Shown piece by piece: positions 56,664 to 64,000 of a stretch of DNA of 64,000 nt. The DNA comes from Sedimenticola sp. (lineage in GTDB: Bacteria > Pseudomonadota > Gammaproteobacteria > Chromatiales > Chromatiaceae). The notes under the pieces were generated by a model. The model saw nothing but the letters and a program-made list of their open reading frames with translations. It was not told the DNA's origin and ran no database searches. Both the position numbers and the translations under genes were made by a program. The stretch covers positions 34,176 to 98,175 of the forward strand of contig JALSRN010000101.1 of the NCBI GenBank assembly GCA_026984735.1. Direction: 5' to 3'. Positions within the stretch are counted from its first letter, which is position 1. Every line of letters begins with the position of its first letter.

Positions 56664-57197
56664 TCAGGCTGCTTGGGGCTCTTCGCTCTCCAGCAGGGCG
56701 CGCAGTTTGTTGCGTGCCCGGAACAGCCGGGTGCCCGCGCCGGCCACCGAGAGGCCGAACTTCAGGGCGATCTCTTTCTGGGAGTAGCCGTGGATCACCT
56801 GCAGCAGCAAAGGCTCGCGATACTCCTCGGGCAGCTTTTCCAGGGCGTTGCGCAGCACGAAGGCTTCGGTGGAAGTGTCGTAGTAGGAGTGGCTGTCGCC
56901 GATGGCCTCCATGGGAATGTCGCTGTAGCGCGGCTGGATGCGTTCGAAACGGCGGGCGTTCTCCCTTCTCAGGATGGTGATGAGCCACCCTTTGGCGGCC
57001 TTGGGATTGTGCAGCTTGTCCAGCGACCGCCAGGCGCGCAGCAGCGTTTCCTGGACAAGATCGTCGGCGACGGCGGGATCTTTGGTCAGCCAGAGCGCAT
57101 AGTGGCGCAGATCGTCCCGGTGGCGGCCGACGAGCCGCATGAATCGGGCATGGTCTTGGGAGGCGGGGGCGAGGGGTTGAGCGGTCTCGGCCGGCAT
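56664..57197 (-). CDS. ECF-type RNA polymerase sigma factor
   Basis: 177 residues from MPAETAQPLAPASQDHARFM, with AGGAAG upstream; the 784-residue track ORF is an artefact. Region 2: RLVGRHRDDLRHYALWLTKD, ADDLVQETLLRAWRSLDKL, KAAKGWLITILRRENAR. Region 4: ALEKLPEEYREPLLLQVIHG, YSQKEIALKFGLSVAGAGTRLFRARNKLR. No anti-sigma gene is adjacent, so its regulation is not visible. A sigma-54 regulator gene lies 170 nt upstream. Confidence 0.94.
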   Translation of the reverse strand: MPAETAQPLAPASQDHARFMRLVGRHRDDLRHYALWLTKDPAVADDLVQETLLRAWRSLDKLHNPKAAKGWLITILRRENARRFERIQPRYSDIPMEAIGDSHSYYDTSTEAFVLRNALEKLPEEYREPLLLQVIHGYSQKEIALKFGLSVAGAGTRLFRARNKLRALLESEEPQAA

Positions 57198-57367
57198 GTG
57201 GGTCTTCCTGGTTTCCGATGGTTGTGTACAAGGGAGCAGCAGGAAGCGTGCCAGCATTATAAGGCGTTGATATTTCTCACATAGTTTCGGTAGAAAGGCG
57301 CCGGGGAGGGGTTGGAAGTAATGTTTCGTTACTTCCGTGGGAGAGGAACGTAACTTTTCGTGGTTCC

Positions 57368-58711
57368 TCAGGGAAGCTCGATTCCGTATTTGCGGATCTT
57401 GCGGTCGAGAGCGGGACGGGAGATGCCGAGGATACGGCAGGCGTTGGCCTTGTGGCCGCCGGTGTGTTCGAGGACCCGCCGGATGTGGCGCGCTTCCATC
57501 TCCTCCAGGGTCGGAAGTTCTTTCTCCTCCTCGGGGACGGTGGCTGGGCTCTCCGGTTCCGCAGCGCCGGGAAAGTGGATCATGTGGGCGGTGATGGCGC
57601 CGTCGCGGGCCTGCACCAGCGCTTGGGTGAGAACGTTCTCCAGCTCGCGCACGTTGCCGGGCCAGCGGTGGGCCAGCAATTTCGCCCTGGCCTCGTCGGT
57701 GAGGGGGGGAACCGGCCGCTCCATGCGCAGCGCCGCCCGTTCCAGAAGGGCCTGGATCAGCAGCGGCAGATCCTCCGGCCGTTCGCGCAGCGGAGGGAGA
57801 TGGATGGTGATCACCTCGAGGCGATAGGCGAGATCTTCCCGAAAGAGTCCTTCGCGGGCCATTTCGAAGAGGTCGCGGTGGGTGGCGGCGATGATGCGGC
57901 AGTTGACCGGCACCGGCGCCGTGGCGCCCACCGGTTCCACCACCTGCTCCTGCAAGGCGCGCAGCAGCTTGGCCTGCAGCGGCATCGCCAGCTCGCCGAT
58001 CTCGTCCAGAAAGAGGGTGCCGTCGCGGGCCTGCTGGAAGCGCCCCGGCTTGCGGCTCACGGCTCCCGTGAAGGCCCCCTTCTCGTGGCCGAAGAGTTCG
58101 CTCTCCAGCAGGGTGTCGACGATGGCGGCGCAGTTGACGGCGACGAAGGCGCCGCTGCGGCCGCTGTACTGGTGCACCAGCTTGGCCACGATCTCCTTGC
58201 CGGTGCCCGATTCGCCGGTGATGAGCACCGGGGCGTTGCTCTGGGCGGAGAGGGCGATCTGCTTGCTCACCGCCAGCATGGCGTCGCTGCGGCCGATGAG
58301 CTCGCGGGCGCGGGCGGGGCGGTCTTCCGGCTCTTCGGCGGTGGCGGCGCGACCGGCCAGCGCCTTCTCCACCGTGGCTTGCAACAGCTCGGTCTTCACC
58401 GGCTTGTGGATGAAATCGCAGGCGCCGTCCTGAATCGCCTGGATGGCCAGTTCCAGGTCGTGCACCCCGGTCATCATGATGATGCGGGTGCCGGGGACGA
58501 GCTCGAGCAGCCGGGGGATGAGGGTGTTGCCGAGCCCGTCCGGAAGCTGCTGGTCGAGCAGAATCAGGTCCGGCTGCAGCGTCTCGGCCTGTTGGAGCGC
58601 CTCTTCGCAGTGGAAAGCGGCATGGGGCTCGTAGCCCTGCTCCTGGAAGTGCAGCGCCAGCATCTGATTCAGCGAGGCGTCGTCTTCCACGATGAGCAGG
58701 CGGACGCTCAT
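57368..58711 (-). CDS. Sigma-54-dependent response regulator (NtrC family)
   Basis: 447 residues from [19 protein letters not shown]; its ATG overlaps the DUF423 stop (ATGA). Receiver (phosphoacceptor Asp in [14 protein letters not shown]), AAA+ domain with Walker [16 protein letters not shown], sigma-54 contact motif GAFTGA, Walker [11 protein letters not shown] and [14 protein letters not shown], and a Fis-type helix-turn-helix [28 protein letters not shown]. No histidine kinase is adjacent, so it is an orphan. It is the last gene of a three-gene coupled operon. Confidence 0.95.
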   Translation of the reverse strand: MSVRLLIVEDDASLNQMLALHFQEQGYEPHAAFHCEEALQQAETLQPDLILLDQQLPDGLGNTLIPRLLELVPGTRIIMMTGVHDLELAIQAIQDGACDFIHKPVKTELLQATVEKALAGRAATAEEPEDRPARARELIGRSDAMLAVSKQIALSAQSNAPVLITGESGTGKEIVAKLVHQYSGRSGAFVAVNCAAIVDTLLESELFGHEKGAFTGAVSRKPGRFQQARDGTLFLDEIGELAMPLQAKLLRALQEQVVEPVGATAPVPVNCRIIAATHRDLFEMAREGLFREDLAYRLEVITIHLPPLRERPEDLPLLIQALLERAALRMERPVPPLTDEARAKLLAHRWPGNVRELENVLTQALVQARDGAITAHMIHFPGAAEPESPATVPEEEKELPTLEEMEARHIRRVLEHTGGHKANACRILGISRPALDRKIRKYGIELP

Positions 58712-59088
58712 GCCGGCGCCTCCCGCCATGCGGTCCACGCCAGCAGCAGCCAGCCGGCGACGAAGGCGGTGCCGCCGAAGGGGGTGACGGCCCCCAGCCA
58801 GCGTTGGCCGCTGAGGGCGAGAAGATAGAGGCTGCCGCTGAAGAGGAGGATTCCCAGAGTAAAGGCGAGGGCGGCCCGGCGCAGTCCGGGTGCGGGCGCC
58901 TGGCGCTGCAGAAGGGCGGTGGCGAGCAGCGCCAGGGCGTGGAGCCCCTGGTAGTGTACCGCCTTTTCCCACACCTCCATGCGGAAGGCGGGGAGCTGTC
59001 CAGCCAGGGCGTGGGCACCGAAGGCCCCCAGCACCACGGTGAAGAAGCCGGCCAGGGCGCCGGCGAAGAGGGTGGCGCGGGCGTTCAT
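58708..59088 (-). CDS. DUF423 family membrane protein
   Basis: 126 residues with four membrane helices. It begins ATLFAGALAGFFTVVLGAFGAHAL, the DUF423 signature, and continues WEKAVHYQGLHALALLATALL and SGSLYLLALSGQRWLGAVTPFGGTAFVAGW. E. coli YgdD is a homologue; function unknown. ATGA overlaps on both sides with the thioredoxin/HEAT gene and the response regulator. Confidence 0.93.
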   Translation of the reverse strand: MNARATLFAGALAGFFTVVLGAFGAHALAGQLPAFRMEVWEKAVHYQGLHALALLATALLQRQAPAPGLRRAALAFTLGILLFSGSLYLLALSGQRWLGAVTPFGGTAFVAGWLLLAWTAWREAPA

Positions 59089-59726
59089 GCGCCGAGCCTC
59101 TCCAGCGACTCGGCGGCGATCTCCCGCACGTCGGGATTTTCGTCCTCGAGCAGGCTTTCCAGCCGGGGACGAGCCTGGACGTCTCCCGCCAGTCCCAGAT
59201 AGTGGGCGGCGTCGGCGCGCAGATCGGCGCGGGGAGAGGCGGCCAGCTCCATCAAGGGGGGTACCAGCGGTTTCAACGCGCCTTTCTCGGCCAGCGCTTC
59301 GAAAATGGCCCCCACGCCGAACTTCACGCCCAGAGACTGCTCCTTCTCCTGCATCAGCTCCAGCAGGTCCGCGAGCCGTTCGGGGTGTTTCAGCAGATAG
59401 GCCACCGCCTGGTCGAGCTGCCGCTGCTCCAGCAGTTCCCGCAGATAGGCGGCGCCGGCCCCGCCCGCGGCGGCTTTCGCCGCCCAGTCGCGCAACTCCC
59501 CCAACGTGTAGTCGCCGGCCAGCTCGAAAGGGCCGATGCGGGTCCAGGGAACCGAGCGGGTGCCCGCCTCTTGCGCCGCTTCGGGGTGGACGGCGACGTT
59601 CACCACTTCCAGTCGGCCGATCTCGCCCTTTTTCACCAGTTCGGAAAGGCTGGCGAGCACCGCCTGGCAGTGAGGGCAGCCGGGGGCGATGAGGAGCAGG
59701 GCGTCGGCAGGGGCGTTCTCGGTCAT
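59085..59726 (-). CDS. Thioredoxin-like domain plus HEAT-repeat protein
   Basis: 213 residues from MTENAPADALLLIAPGCPHC; the track start is 50 codons upstream without support. The N-terminal ~75 residues form a thioredoxin-like half with the redox motif CPHC and the cis-Pro region RSVPWTRIGPFELAG. The remainder is helical; the C-terminal ~80 residues are HEAT/PBS-lyase-like repeats (LVPPLMELAASPRADLRADA, ARPRLESLLEDENPDVREIA). No signal peptide. First gene of the operon with DUF423 and the regulator. Confidence 0.82.
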   Translation of the reverse strand: MTENAPADALLLIAPGCPHCQAVLASLSELVKKGEIGRLEVVNVAVHPEAAQEAGTRSVPWTRIGPFELAGDYTLGELRDWAAKAAAGGAGAAYLRELLEQRQLDQAVAYLLKHPERLADLLELMQEKEQSLGVKFGVGAIFEALAEKGALKPLVPPLMELAASPRADLRADAAHYLGLAGDVQARPRLESLLEDENPDVREIAAESLERLGA

Positions 59727-60044
59727 GGCTGGATCCGATTCTACACGGGAGGCGCCGCGCGCCAAACCGCGGTGCGACCATGGCGCTGGAGGCAAGGAGG
59801 AAGATAAAGCCTCTTTATGCCTGCTGCGGGTAAAATTGTTTGGCCTTTTTGCCGGCAAAAAACTATTTTTACTCACCCCTTTTGCCCCGGGGCCGCATCC
59901 GTGCGCCGGTTGCCGTCCGGCGGCGGGGCCAGGGGTGATCGACGAGATTGCGGAAGGGTTGGGGCCCCGGTTCAGATCCTTCCGAATTAAAGAAGGCCGC
60001 CTTGGCGGCGACCATCCACTGCAGTGTCAACCTAGGAGAAATCG
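59727..60044. other. Divergent intergenic region upstream of aprB
   Basis: 318 nt with no gene. The left third is AT-rich and holds the perfect 16-bp palindrome TTTTTGCC/GGCAAAAA at 59846-59861. The right end contains GCCGCC-TT-GGCGGC (59996-60009) and the aprB ribosome binding site AGGAGA. Promoters for aprB and the minus-strand operon must lie here; none is clear-cut. Confidence 0.55.
59846..59861. promoter_or_regulatory. Perfect palindrome upstream of aprBA
   Basis: TTTTTGCCGGCAAAAA, 16 bp, fully symmetric, in the AT-rich part of the region between the divergent aprB and thioredoxin/HEAT genes. Could be an operator for a dimeric regulator or a short bidirectional hairpin. Confidence 0.45.
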
Positions 60045-60512
60045 ATGCCTACATTCGTACGTACCGATAAGTGCGATGGCTGCAAGGGTCAGGACAAGAC
60101 CGCTTGCATGTACATCTGCCCCCACGACCTCATGAAGCTGGACATGGACGGCTCCCTCACCGGCCATGCCATGAAGTCGTTCAACCAGGAGCCGGATCAG
60201 TGCTGGGAGTGCTACTCCTGCGTGAAGATCTGCCCACAGAACGCCATCGAGGCACGTCCCTATGCCGACATCGTGCCCCTGGGCGCTTCCGTGCAGCCCC
60301 TGCGCGGCACCGACTCCATCATGTGGACCATCAAGTTCCGCAACGGCACCATGAAGCGCTTCAAGTTCCCCATCCGCACCACCCCCGAGGGTTCCATCGA
60401 TCCCTACGGCGGCAAGCCCGAGGCCGATATCTCCAAGATCAGCGAGCCCGGCTTCTTCGTCCAGGTCAACGGCTACCGCGCCGGCGATCCCAGCGAGCTG
60501 ATCTGCAAATAA
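60045..60512 (+). CDS. aprB: Adenylylsulfate reductase beta subunit AprB
   Basis: 155 residues. Two [4Fe-4S] clusters are bound by CDGCKGQDKTACMYICPHD (widely spaced first motif, typical of AprB) and CWECYSCVKICPQN. The C-terminal tail wraps AprA (DPYGGKPEADISKISEPGFF). It passes electrons between the AprA flavin and a membrane partner. In sulfur oxidisers AprBA runs in reverse, making APS from sulfite and AMP. AGGAGA precedes the ATG; aprA starts 37 nt after the stop. Confidence 0.98.
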   Translation: MPTFVRTDKCDGCKGQDKTACMYICPHDLMKLDMDGSLTGHAMKSFNQEPDQCWECYSCVKICPQNAIEARPYADIVPLGASVQPLRGTDSIMWTIKFRNGTMKRFKFPIRTTPEGSIDPYGGKPEADISKISEPGFFVQVNGYRAGDPSELICK

Positions 60513-60549
60513 CTTTCCGACTTGAAAACTTTCTACAGAGGTAACTGAA

Positions 60550-62556
60550 ATGGCAGGAGAATTCGGAAATCCCGAAATCGTCGAAGAGGAGGTCGATATC
60601 CTCATCATCGGCGGCGGCATGGCTGCCTGTGGTGCCGCTTACGAGATCGGCCCCTGGATCGACGCCGCGAAAAAAGAGGGCGTGGACATCAGCGTGAAGC
60701 TGGTGGACAAGGCCGCCGTGGACCGTTCCGGCGCCGTGGCCCAGGGCCTGTCGGCCATCAACACCTACATCGGTCCCGAGCAGGATCCCGCCGACTACGC
60801 CCGCATGGTCTCCAACGACCTCATGGGCATCACCCGTGACGACCTGGCCTACGACCTGGGCCGCCACGTGGACGAGTCGGTGCACCTGTTCGAAGAGTGG
60901 GGTCTGCCCATCTGGAAGATGGACGAGAACGGCGAGCGCCACAACGGCGCCGAGGGCCTGCCCGCCCTGAAGGACGGCGGCAAGCCGGTGCGTTCCGGTA
61001 AGTGGCAGATCATGATCAACGGCGAATCCTACAAGTGGATCGTCGCCGAGGCCGCCAAGAAGGCCCTGGGCGTGGACAACATCCAGGAGCGCGTCTTCAT
61101 CGTCAAGCTGGTGAACGACAAGAAGGACAAGAACCGCGTGGCCGGCGCCGTCGGCTTCTCGGTGCGCGAGCACAAGCTCTATGTCTACAAGTTCAAGGCC
61201 TGCCTGCTGGCCGCCGGCGGCTGCGTGAACATCTTCCGTCCCCGCTCCGTGGGCGAGGGCCAGGGCCGCGCTTGGTATCCCGTCTGGAATGCCGGTTCCA
61301 CCTACGCCATGGCTGCCGAGGCCGGCGCCGAGCTGACCATGATGGAGAACCGCTTCGTGCCCACCCGCTTCAAGGACGGCTACGGTCCTGTGGGCGCCTG
61401 GTTCCTGCTCTTCAAGTCCAAGGCCACCAACGGCCTGGGTGAGCTCTACATGGTGCGCAACAAGGAGATGCTGGACGACTACCCGCCCTACGGCCAGGCT
61501 GCCGTGCCGGCCTCCTGCCTGCGCAACCACCTGATGCTCAAGGAGATGCGCGAAGGTCGCGGCCCCATCTGGATGGACACCGTCACCGCCCTGGCGGAGA
61601 TGCGCGAGAAGCTCTCCCCCCGCGAGGTGAAGCACCTCGAGGCGGAGGCCTGGGAGGACTTCCTCGACATGTGCATCGGTCAGTGCGGCATCTGGGCGGG
61701 CGAGAACATCGAGCCGGAGAAGAAGAACTCCGAGCTGATGCCCACCGAGCCCTACCTGCTGGGTTCCCACTCCGGCTGCTGCGGCATCTGGGTCTCCGGT
61801 CCCGAGGACGTGGGAGCGCCCACCACCGAGGAGCATCCCGAGAAGGACAAGATCCCTTCGCACCTGCCCGAGGGCTGGAGCTGGGGCTACCGCGGCATGA
61901 CCACCGTGACCGGCCTCTTCACCGCTGGTGACGGTGTCGGCGCTTCCGGTCACAAGTTTTCCTCCGGCTCTCACGCCGAGGGACGCATGGCCGCCAAGGC
62001 GATGGTCAAGTTCGTCATGGACAACAAAGACTGGACGCCCGAGCTCGACACCTCGGTGGAGGATCTGGTCGAGGAGATCTACCGTCCTGTGCGCAACTAC
62101 CTCGAGCACAAGGACTACACCACGGCCATCGACATCAACCCCAACTACATCACTCCCCGGATGCTGCAGTTCCGGCTGCAGAAGATCATGGACGAGTATG
62201 TGGCGGGCGTTGCAACCTACTACACCACCAACGAGCACATGCTCGAGCTGGCCGAGCAGAAGCTGGAGATGCTGAAGGAAGACTCCCTGAAGATGCGCGC
62301 CAAGGACCTCCACGAGCTCCTGCGCGCATGGGAGAACTACCACCGCATCCTCACGGCCGAGGCGCACATGAAGCACATCCAATTCCGCGAGGAGTCGCGT
62401 TATCCGGGCTTCTACTACCGGATGGACAAGAACTTCGTGGACGAGGAGAACTGGAAGTGCTTCGTCAACTCCGTCTACGACAAGGAGACCAAGACCTGGA
62501 CCTGCTTCAAGCGGGCTCATAAGGACCTGGTCGACAAGTCCAAGCTGTTCAAGTAA
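60550..62556 (+). CDS. aprA: Adenylylsulfate reductase alpha subunit AprA
   Basis: 668 residues. FAD-binding N-terminus EVDILIIGGGMAACGAAYEIG, DKAAVDRSGAVAQGLSAINT, NRFVPTRFKDGYGPVGAWF near the active site, HSGCCGIWVSGPEDVG and the FAD loop GVGASGHKFSSGSHAEGR. Fumarate-reductase-like flavoprotein that forms the active site for APS/sulfite. Codon use is strongly biased (mostly GCC, CTG, AAG), suggesting high expression. Ends at a strong terminator. No aprM, qmo or sat gene is in the window. Confidence 0.98.
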   Translation: MAGEFGNPEIVEEEVDILIIGGGMAACGAAYEIGPWIDAAKKEGVDISVKLVDKAAVDRSGAVAQGLSAINTYIGPEQDPADYARMVSNDLMGITRDDLAYDLGRHVDESVHLFEEWGLPIWKMDENGERHNGAEGLPALKDGGKPVRSGKWQIMINGESYKWIVAEAAKKALGVDNIQERVFIVKLVNDKKDKNRVAGAVGFSVREHKLYVYKFKACLLAAGGCVNIFRPRSVGEGQGRAWYPVWNAGSTYAMAAEAGAELTMMENRFVPTRFKDGYGPVGAWFLLFKSKATNGLGELYMVRNKEMLDDYPPYGQAAVPASCLRNHLMLKEMREGRGPIWMDTVTALAEMREKLSPREVKHLEAEAWEDFLDMCIGQCGIWAGENIEPEKKNSELMPTEPYLLGSHSGCCGIWVSGPEDVGAPTTEEHPEKDKIPSHLPEGWSWGYRGMTTVTGLFTAGDGVGASGHKFSSGSHAEGRMAAKAMVKFVMDNKDWTPELDTSVEDLVEEIYRPVRNYLEHKDYTTAIDINPNYITPRMLQFRLQKIMDEYVAGVATYYTTNEHMLELAEQKLEMLKEDSLKMRAKDLHELLRAWENYHRILTAEAHMKHIQFREESRYPGFYYRMDKNFVDEENWKCFVNSVYDKETKTWTCFKRAHKDLVDKSKLFK

Positions 62557-62579
62557 TCACAGCCTGACAGCGGAGGACG

Positions 62580-62614
62580 AAAAATCCGGGCGCCGCGAGG
62601 CGTCCGGATTTTTT
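62580..62614 (+). terminator. Rho-independent terminator after aprA
   Basis: AAAAATCCGGGCGCC-GCGA-GGCGTCCGGATTTTT: 15-bp arms with one G-T pair, then more T. Begins 24 nt after the aprA stop. Confidence 0.95.
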
Positions 62615-62770
62615 GCTGCTGCGTCGCCGAAAGGTTCACCGCACCGGACGGAGCAAAAGCCTTCTCCCCCTTCGTCGGCCAGATCAGCGGTTTGCCGAGC
62701 CGCGAGGCCGCGACGCGGGTTTTTCAAGCCAAATCCCCGCCGGAAACGGGTCTGCAAAAAGAAGGGAATT

Positions 62771-62785
62771 GGTCGATAATCGACC
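62771..62785. promoter_or_regulatory. Palindrome overlapping a -10-like box
   Basis: GGTCGAT-A-ATCGACC, perfectly symmetric around one A, containing GATAAT. It lies 54 nt upstream of the ykgJ-like start in an otherwise gene-free 220-nt stretch after the aprA terminator. Confidence 0.45.
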
Positions 62786-62838
62786 CGTTCCGTCCTCCGA
62801 CCTGTTCGAGAGCCCCTTGCGGGCCGAGGTTCAAATCC

Positions 62839-63804
62839 ATGAGTGAAGAAAAGTTCGATCTCCCCTATGACAGCCCGGTGTTGCCTCAGGTGCTGGAGCC
62901 TGGGAGCAAACTGAAGTTCGATTGCCACCCCGGCATCTCCTGCTTCAACGCCTGTTGCAAGATGGCCGACATCACCCTGGCGCCCTACGACATTCTGCGG
63001 CTGAAGAGGCGCATGGGCATGACTTCGGAAGAGTTCCTGCGGGAATACACCGTGCCTTTCCCCATGGATCAGGACAAGGTGCCGGGGCTGAAGCTCAAGA
63101 CCGACGAGACGGGCGCCTGTCTCTTTCTCGACCCCGAGAAAGGGTGTACCGTCTACGAAGACCGTCCCACCGTCTGCCGTTACTATCCCCTGGCCATGCT
63201 CACCATCCGCGAAAAAGGGTCGAGCCAACCCATCAAGCAGTATTCGCTGGTGATGGAGGAGCACTGCAAGGGCCATGAGCAGGCGCGGGAGACCACGGTG
63301 GAGGAGTACCGCAAGGAGCAGGGATGCGACGAGTTCGACTTCTACAACCAGGGCTGGTATGAGCTGATCCTGAAGAAGAAGTCGGCCGGTCCCGGCGTGG
63401 GCAAGCCCAACGAGATGAGCCTGCAGCTCTTTTTCATGGCCTCCTACAACACCGACATGTTCCGTCGCTTCGTGCTCAGCGACAAGTTCAAGGCGAGCTA
63501 CGATCTTCCCGAGGAGACCTACCAACAGATCGAAAAGGACGATGTGGCGCTTCTCCAATTCGCCTACAAGTTCCTGCGCCAGGCGCTGTTCGGAGAAAAG
63601 CTGGTGCCGGAGAAGCCGGGCGCCTGGGAGAAGCGGGTGGCGGAGCGGCGCGAGATCTGGGAGGCCCGCACCAGGGCCGAAATCGAGGCGCGCAACCGCC
63701 GGGTGGAAGAGATGATGCGCAAAGAGACGCTGGGGGAAGGGGAGGCCGACGCCATGCCCGATCCCGGCGACAGCGAGTGCGGCTGTTCTTCCGAGGAGCG
63801 GTGA
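62839..63804 (+). CDS. YkgJ family cysteine cluster protein
   Basis: 321 residues from ATG 62839 (MSEEKFDLPYDSPVLPQVL); the track start is 49 codons earlier with no support. The N-terminal half has the YkgJ (CxxxCxxCC-type) metal-cluster pattern: FDCHPGISCFNACCKMADITL, CLFLDPEKGCTVYEDRPTVCRYYPL, and a later EEHCKGHEQ. The C-terminal half is helical and charged, ending with ECGCSSEE. YkgJ proteins are thought to bind zinc or iron and are otherwise uncharacterised. It has its own promoter region after the aprBA terminator; a sulfur-oxidation role is only suggested by position. Confidence 0.87.
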   Translation: MSEEKFDLPYDSPVLPQVLEPGSKLKFDCHPGISCFNACCKMADITLAPYDILRLKRRMGMTSEEFLREYTVPFPMDQDKVPGLKLKTDETGACLFLDPEKGCTVYEDRPTVCRYYPLAMLTIREKGSSQPIKQYSLVMEEHCKGHEQARETTVEEYRKEQGCDEFDFYNQGWYELILKKKSAGPGVGKPNEMSLQLFFMASYNTDMFRRFVLSDKFKASYDLPEETYQQIEKDDVALLQFAYKFLRQALFGEKLVPEKPGAWEKRVAERREIWEARTRAEIEARNRRVEEMMRKETLGEGEADAMPDPGDSECGCSSEER

Positions 63805-64000
63805 GTGCAGGCTCCTGGCTCGGCATCGCGCCAGAGCGCTCCCGTTTTGGCGTTTCGATCGCTCGACGGCTTATTCTCTTCATCCGCGGTCACGCCATCC
63901 GGTTCTTCCCGGGATCTTTTCGCGCAAGCCCCGTAAAGGGTGAGGCGCAGGGAAGCGCCGCACGGCATCTCTTTATTAGCAGGATGTTGAAAAAGTCCTT
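63805..64000. other. Right-end non-coding stretch with IS-end-like tail
   Basis: 196 nt after the ykgJ-like stop. No ORF with coding character or ribosome binding site. The last bases, TTAGCAGGATGTTGAAAAAG, resemble the outer end of some transposable elements (a GTTGAAAAA core), but the element itself would lie beyond the window. Confidence 0.35.

Noticed and set aside
56664-59018. 784-residue ORF over the sigma factor and regulator
   Set aside because: It reads the sigma-54 regulator and DUF423 out of frame before reaching the ECF sigma factor, which has its own ribosome binding site.
59838-59855. Sigma-54 promoter upstream of aprB
   Set aside because: GG and GC elements are present but 7 nt apart instead of about 10, so they do not fit the -24/-12 pattern.
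60466-62520. 684-residue ORF antisense to aprA
   Set aside because: Perfectly antisense to a well-conserved AprA; composition is that of a shadow ORF.

Overview
The window is GC-rich DNA, almost fully coding, from what looks like a sulfur-oxidising, probably autotrophic gammaproteobacterium of the Chromatiales type. The main reasons are: aprBA (dissimilatory APS reductase) at 60.0-62.6 kb; a sugar-phosphate cluster tkt-gap-pgk-pyk-fba at 48.9-55.9 kb of the kind seen in Calvin-cycle bacteria; and gammaproteobacterial gene orders (tonB/gshB/pilGHIJ-chpA, lptM-lysA-dapF-DUF484-xerC, metK/ahcY/metF). No rRNA, tRNA, CRISPR array, phage or intact insertion sequence is visible. The only hint of a mobile element is the last ~25 bases.

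Layout. 0-5.3 kb: a translationally coupled operon on the minus strand, VanZ > multi-VanZ membrane protein > TIGR03790 secreted protein (cut by the left edge; its start was recovered outside the ORF track). 5.4-11.1 kb: TraB family protein and an RND efflux pump (adaptor plus a transporter with an unusual C-terminal extension). 11.4-16.4 kb: small lipoprotein, hypothetical genes, ubiD, purC and an orphan MbcA/ParS-like protein. 16.7-20.6 kb: typA, two tandem Slp lipoproteins and a MOSC protein. 20.7-24.9 kb: UDP-glucuronate 4-epimerase, UDP-glucose dehydrogenase and an asparagine-synthase-like amidotransferase, probably for surface polysaccharide. 25.0-29.5 kb: xerC-DUF484-dapF-lysA-lptM, then a divergent esterase. 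29.6-43.1 kb: mazG-like, tonB-like, apbE and gshB on the minus strand, divergent from a Pil-Chp chemosensory operon for type IV pili. 43.1-48.6 kb: rsmE, metF, ahcY and metK (the SAM cycle), where metK carries a SAM-II riboswitch with an attenuator and ahcY carries an SAH riboswitch, then a thioredoxin-like protein. 48.9-55.9 kb: carbon metabolism operon. 56.0-59.7 kb: membrane-anchored hypothetical, ECF sigma factor, and a coupled operon of thioredoxin/HEAT protein, DUF423 protein and NtrC-type regulator. 60.0-63.8 kb: aprBA and a YkgJ-type cysteine-cluster protein.

How it works together. APS reductase would supply electrons from sulfite oxidation, and the tkt-gap-pgk-fba enzymes would serve carbon fixation or gluconeogenesis. 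The SAM cycle is controlled at RNA level by two different ligands: SAM switching off its synthase, and SAH switching on its hydrolase. The Pil-Chp system controls twitching motility. The TIGR03790 gene is informative because, as I recall, this family is restricted to genomes that encode an exosortase/PEP-CTERM system; together with the sugar-nucleotide genes it predicts such a system elsewhere in the genome.

Most long ORFs in the supplied track are antisense or out-of-frame shadows caused by high GC. Several real genes are shorter than their track entry, and I give start choices based on stop/start overlaps and ribosome binding sites. lptM and the TIGR03790 gene are absent from the track.
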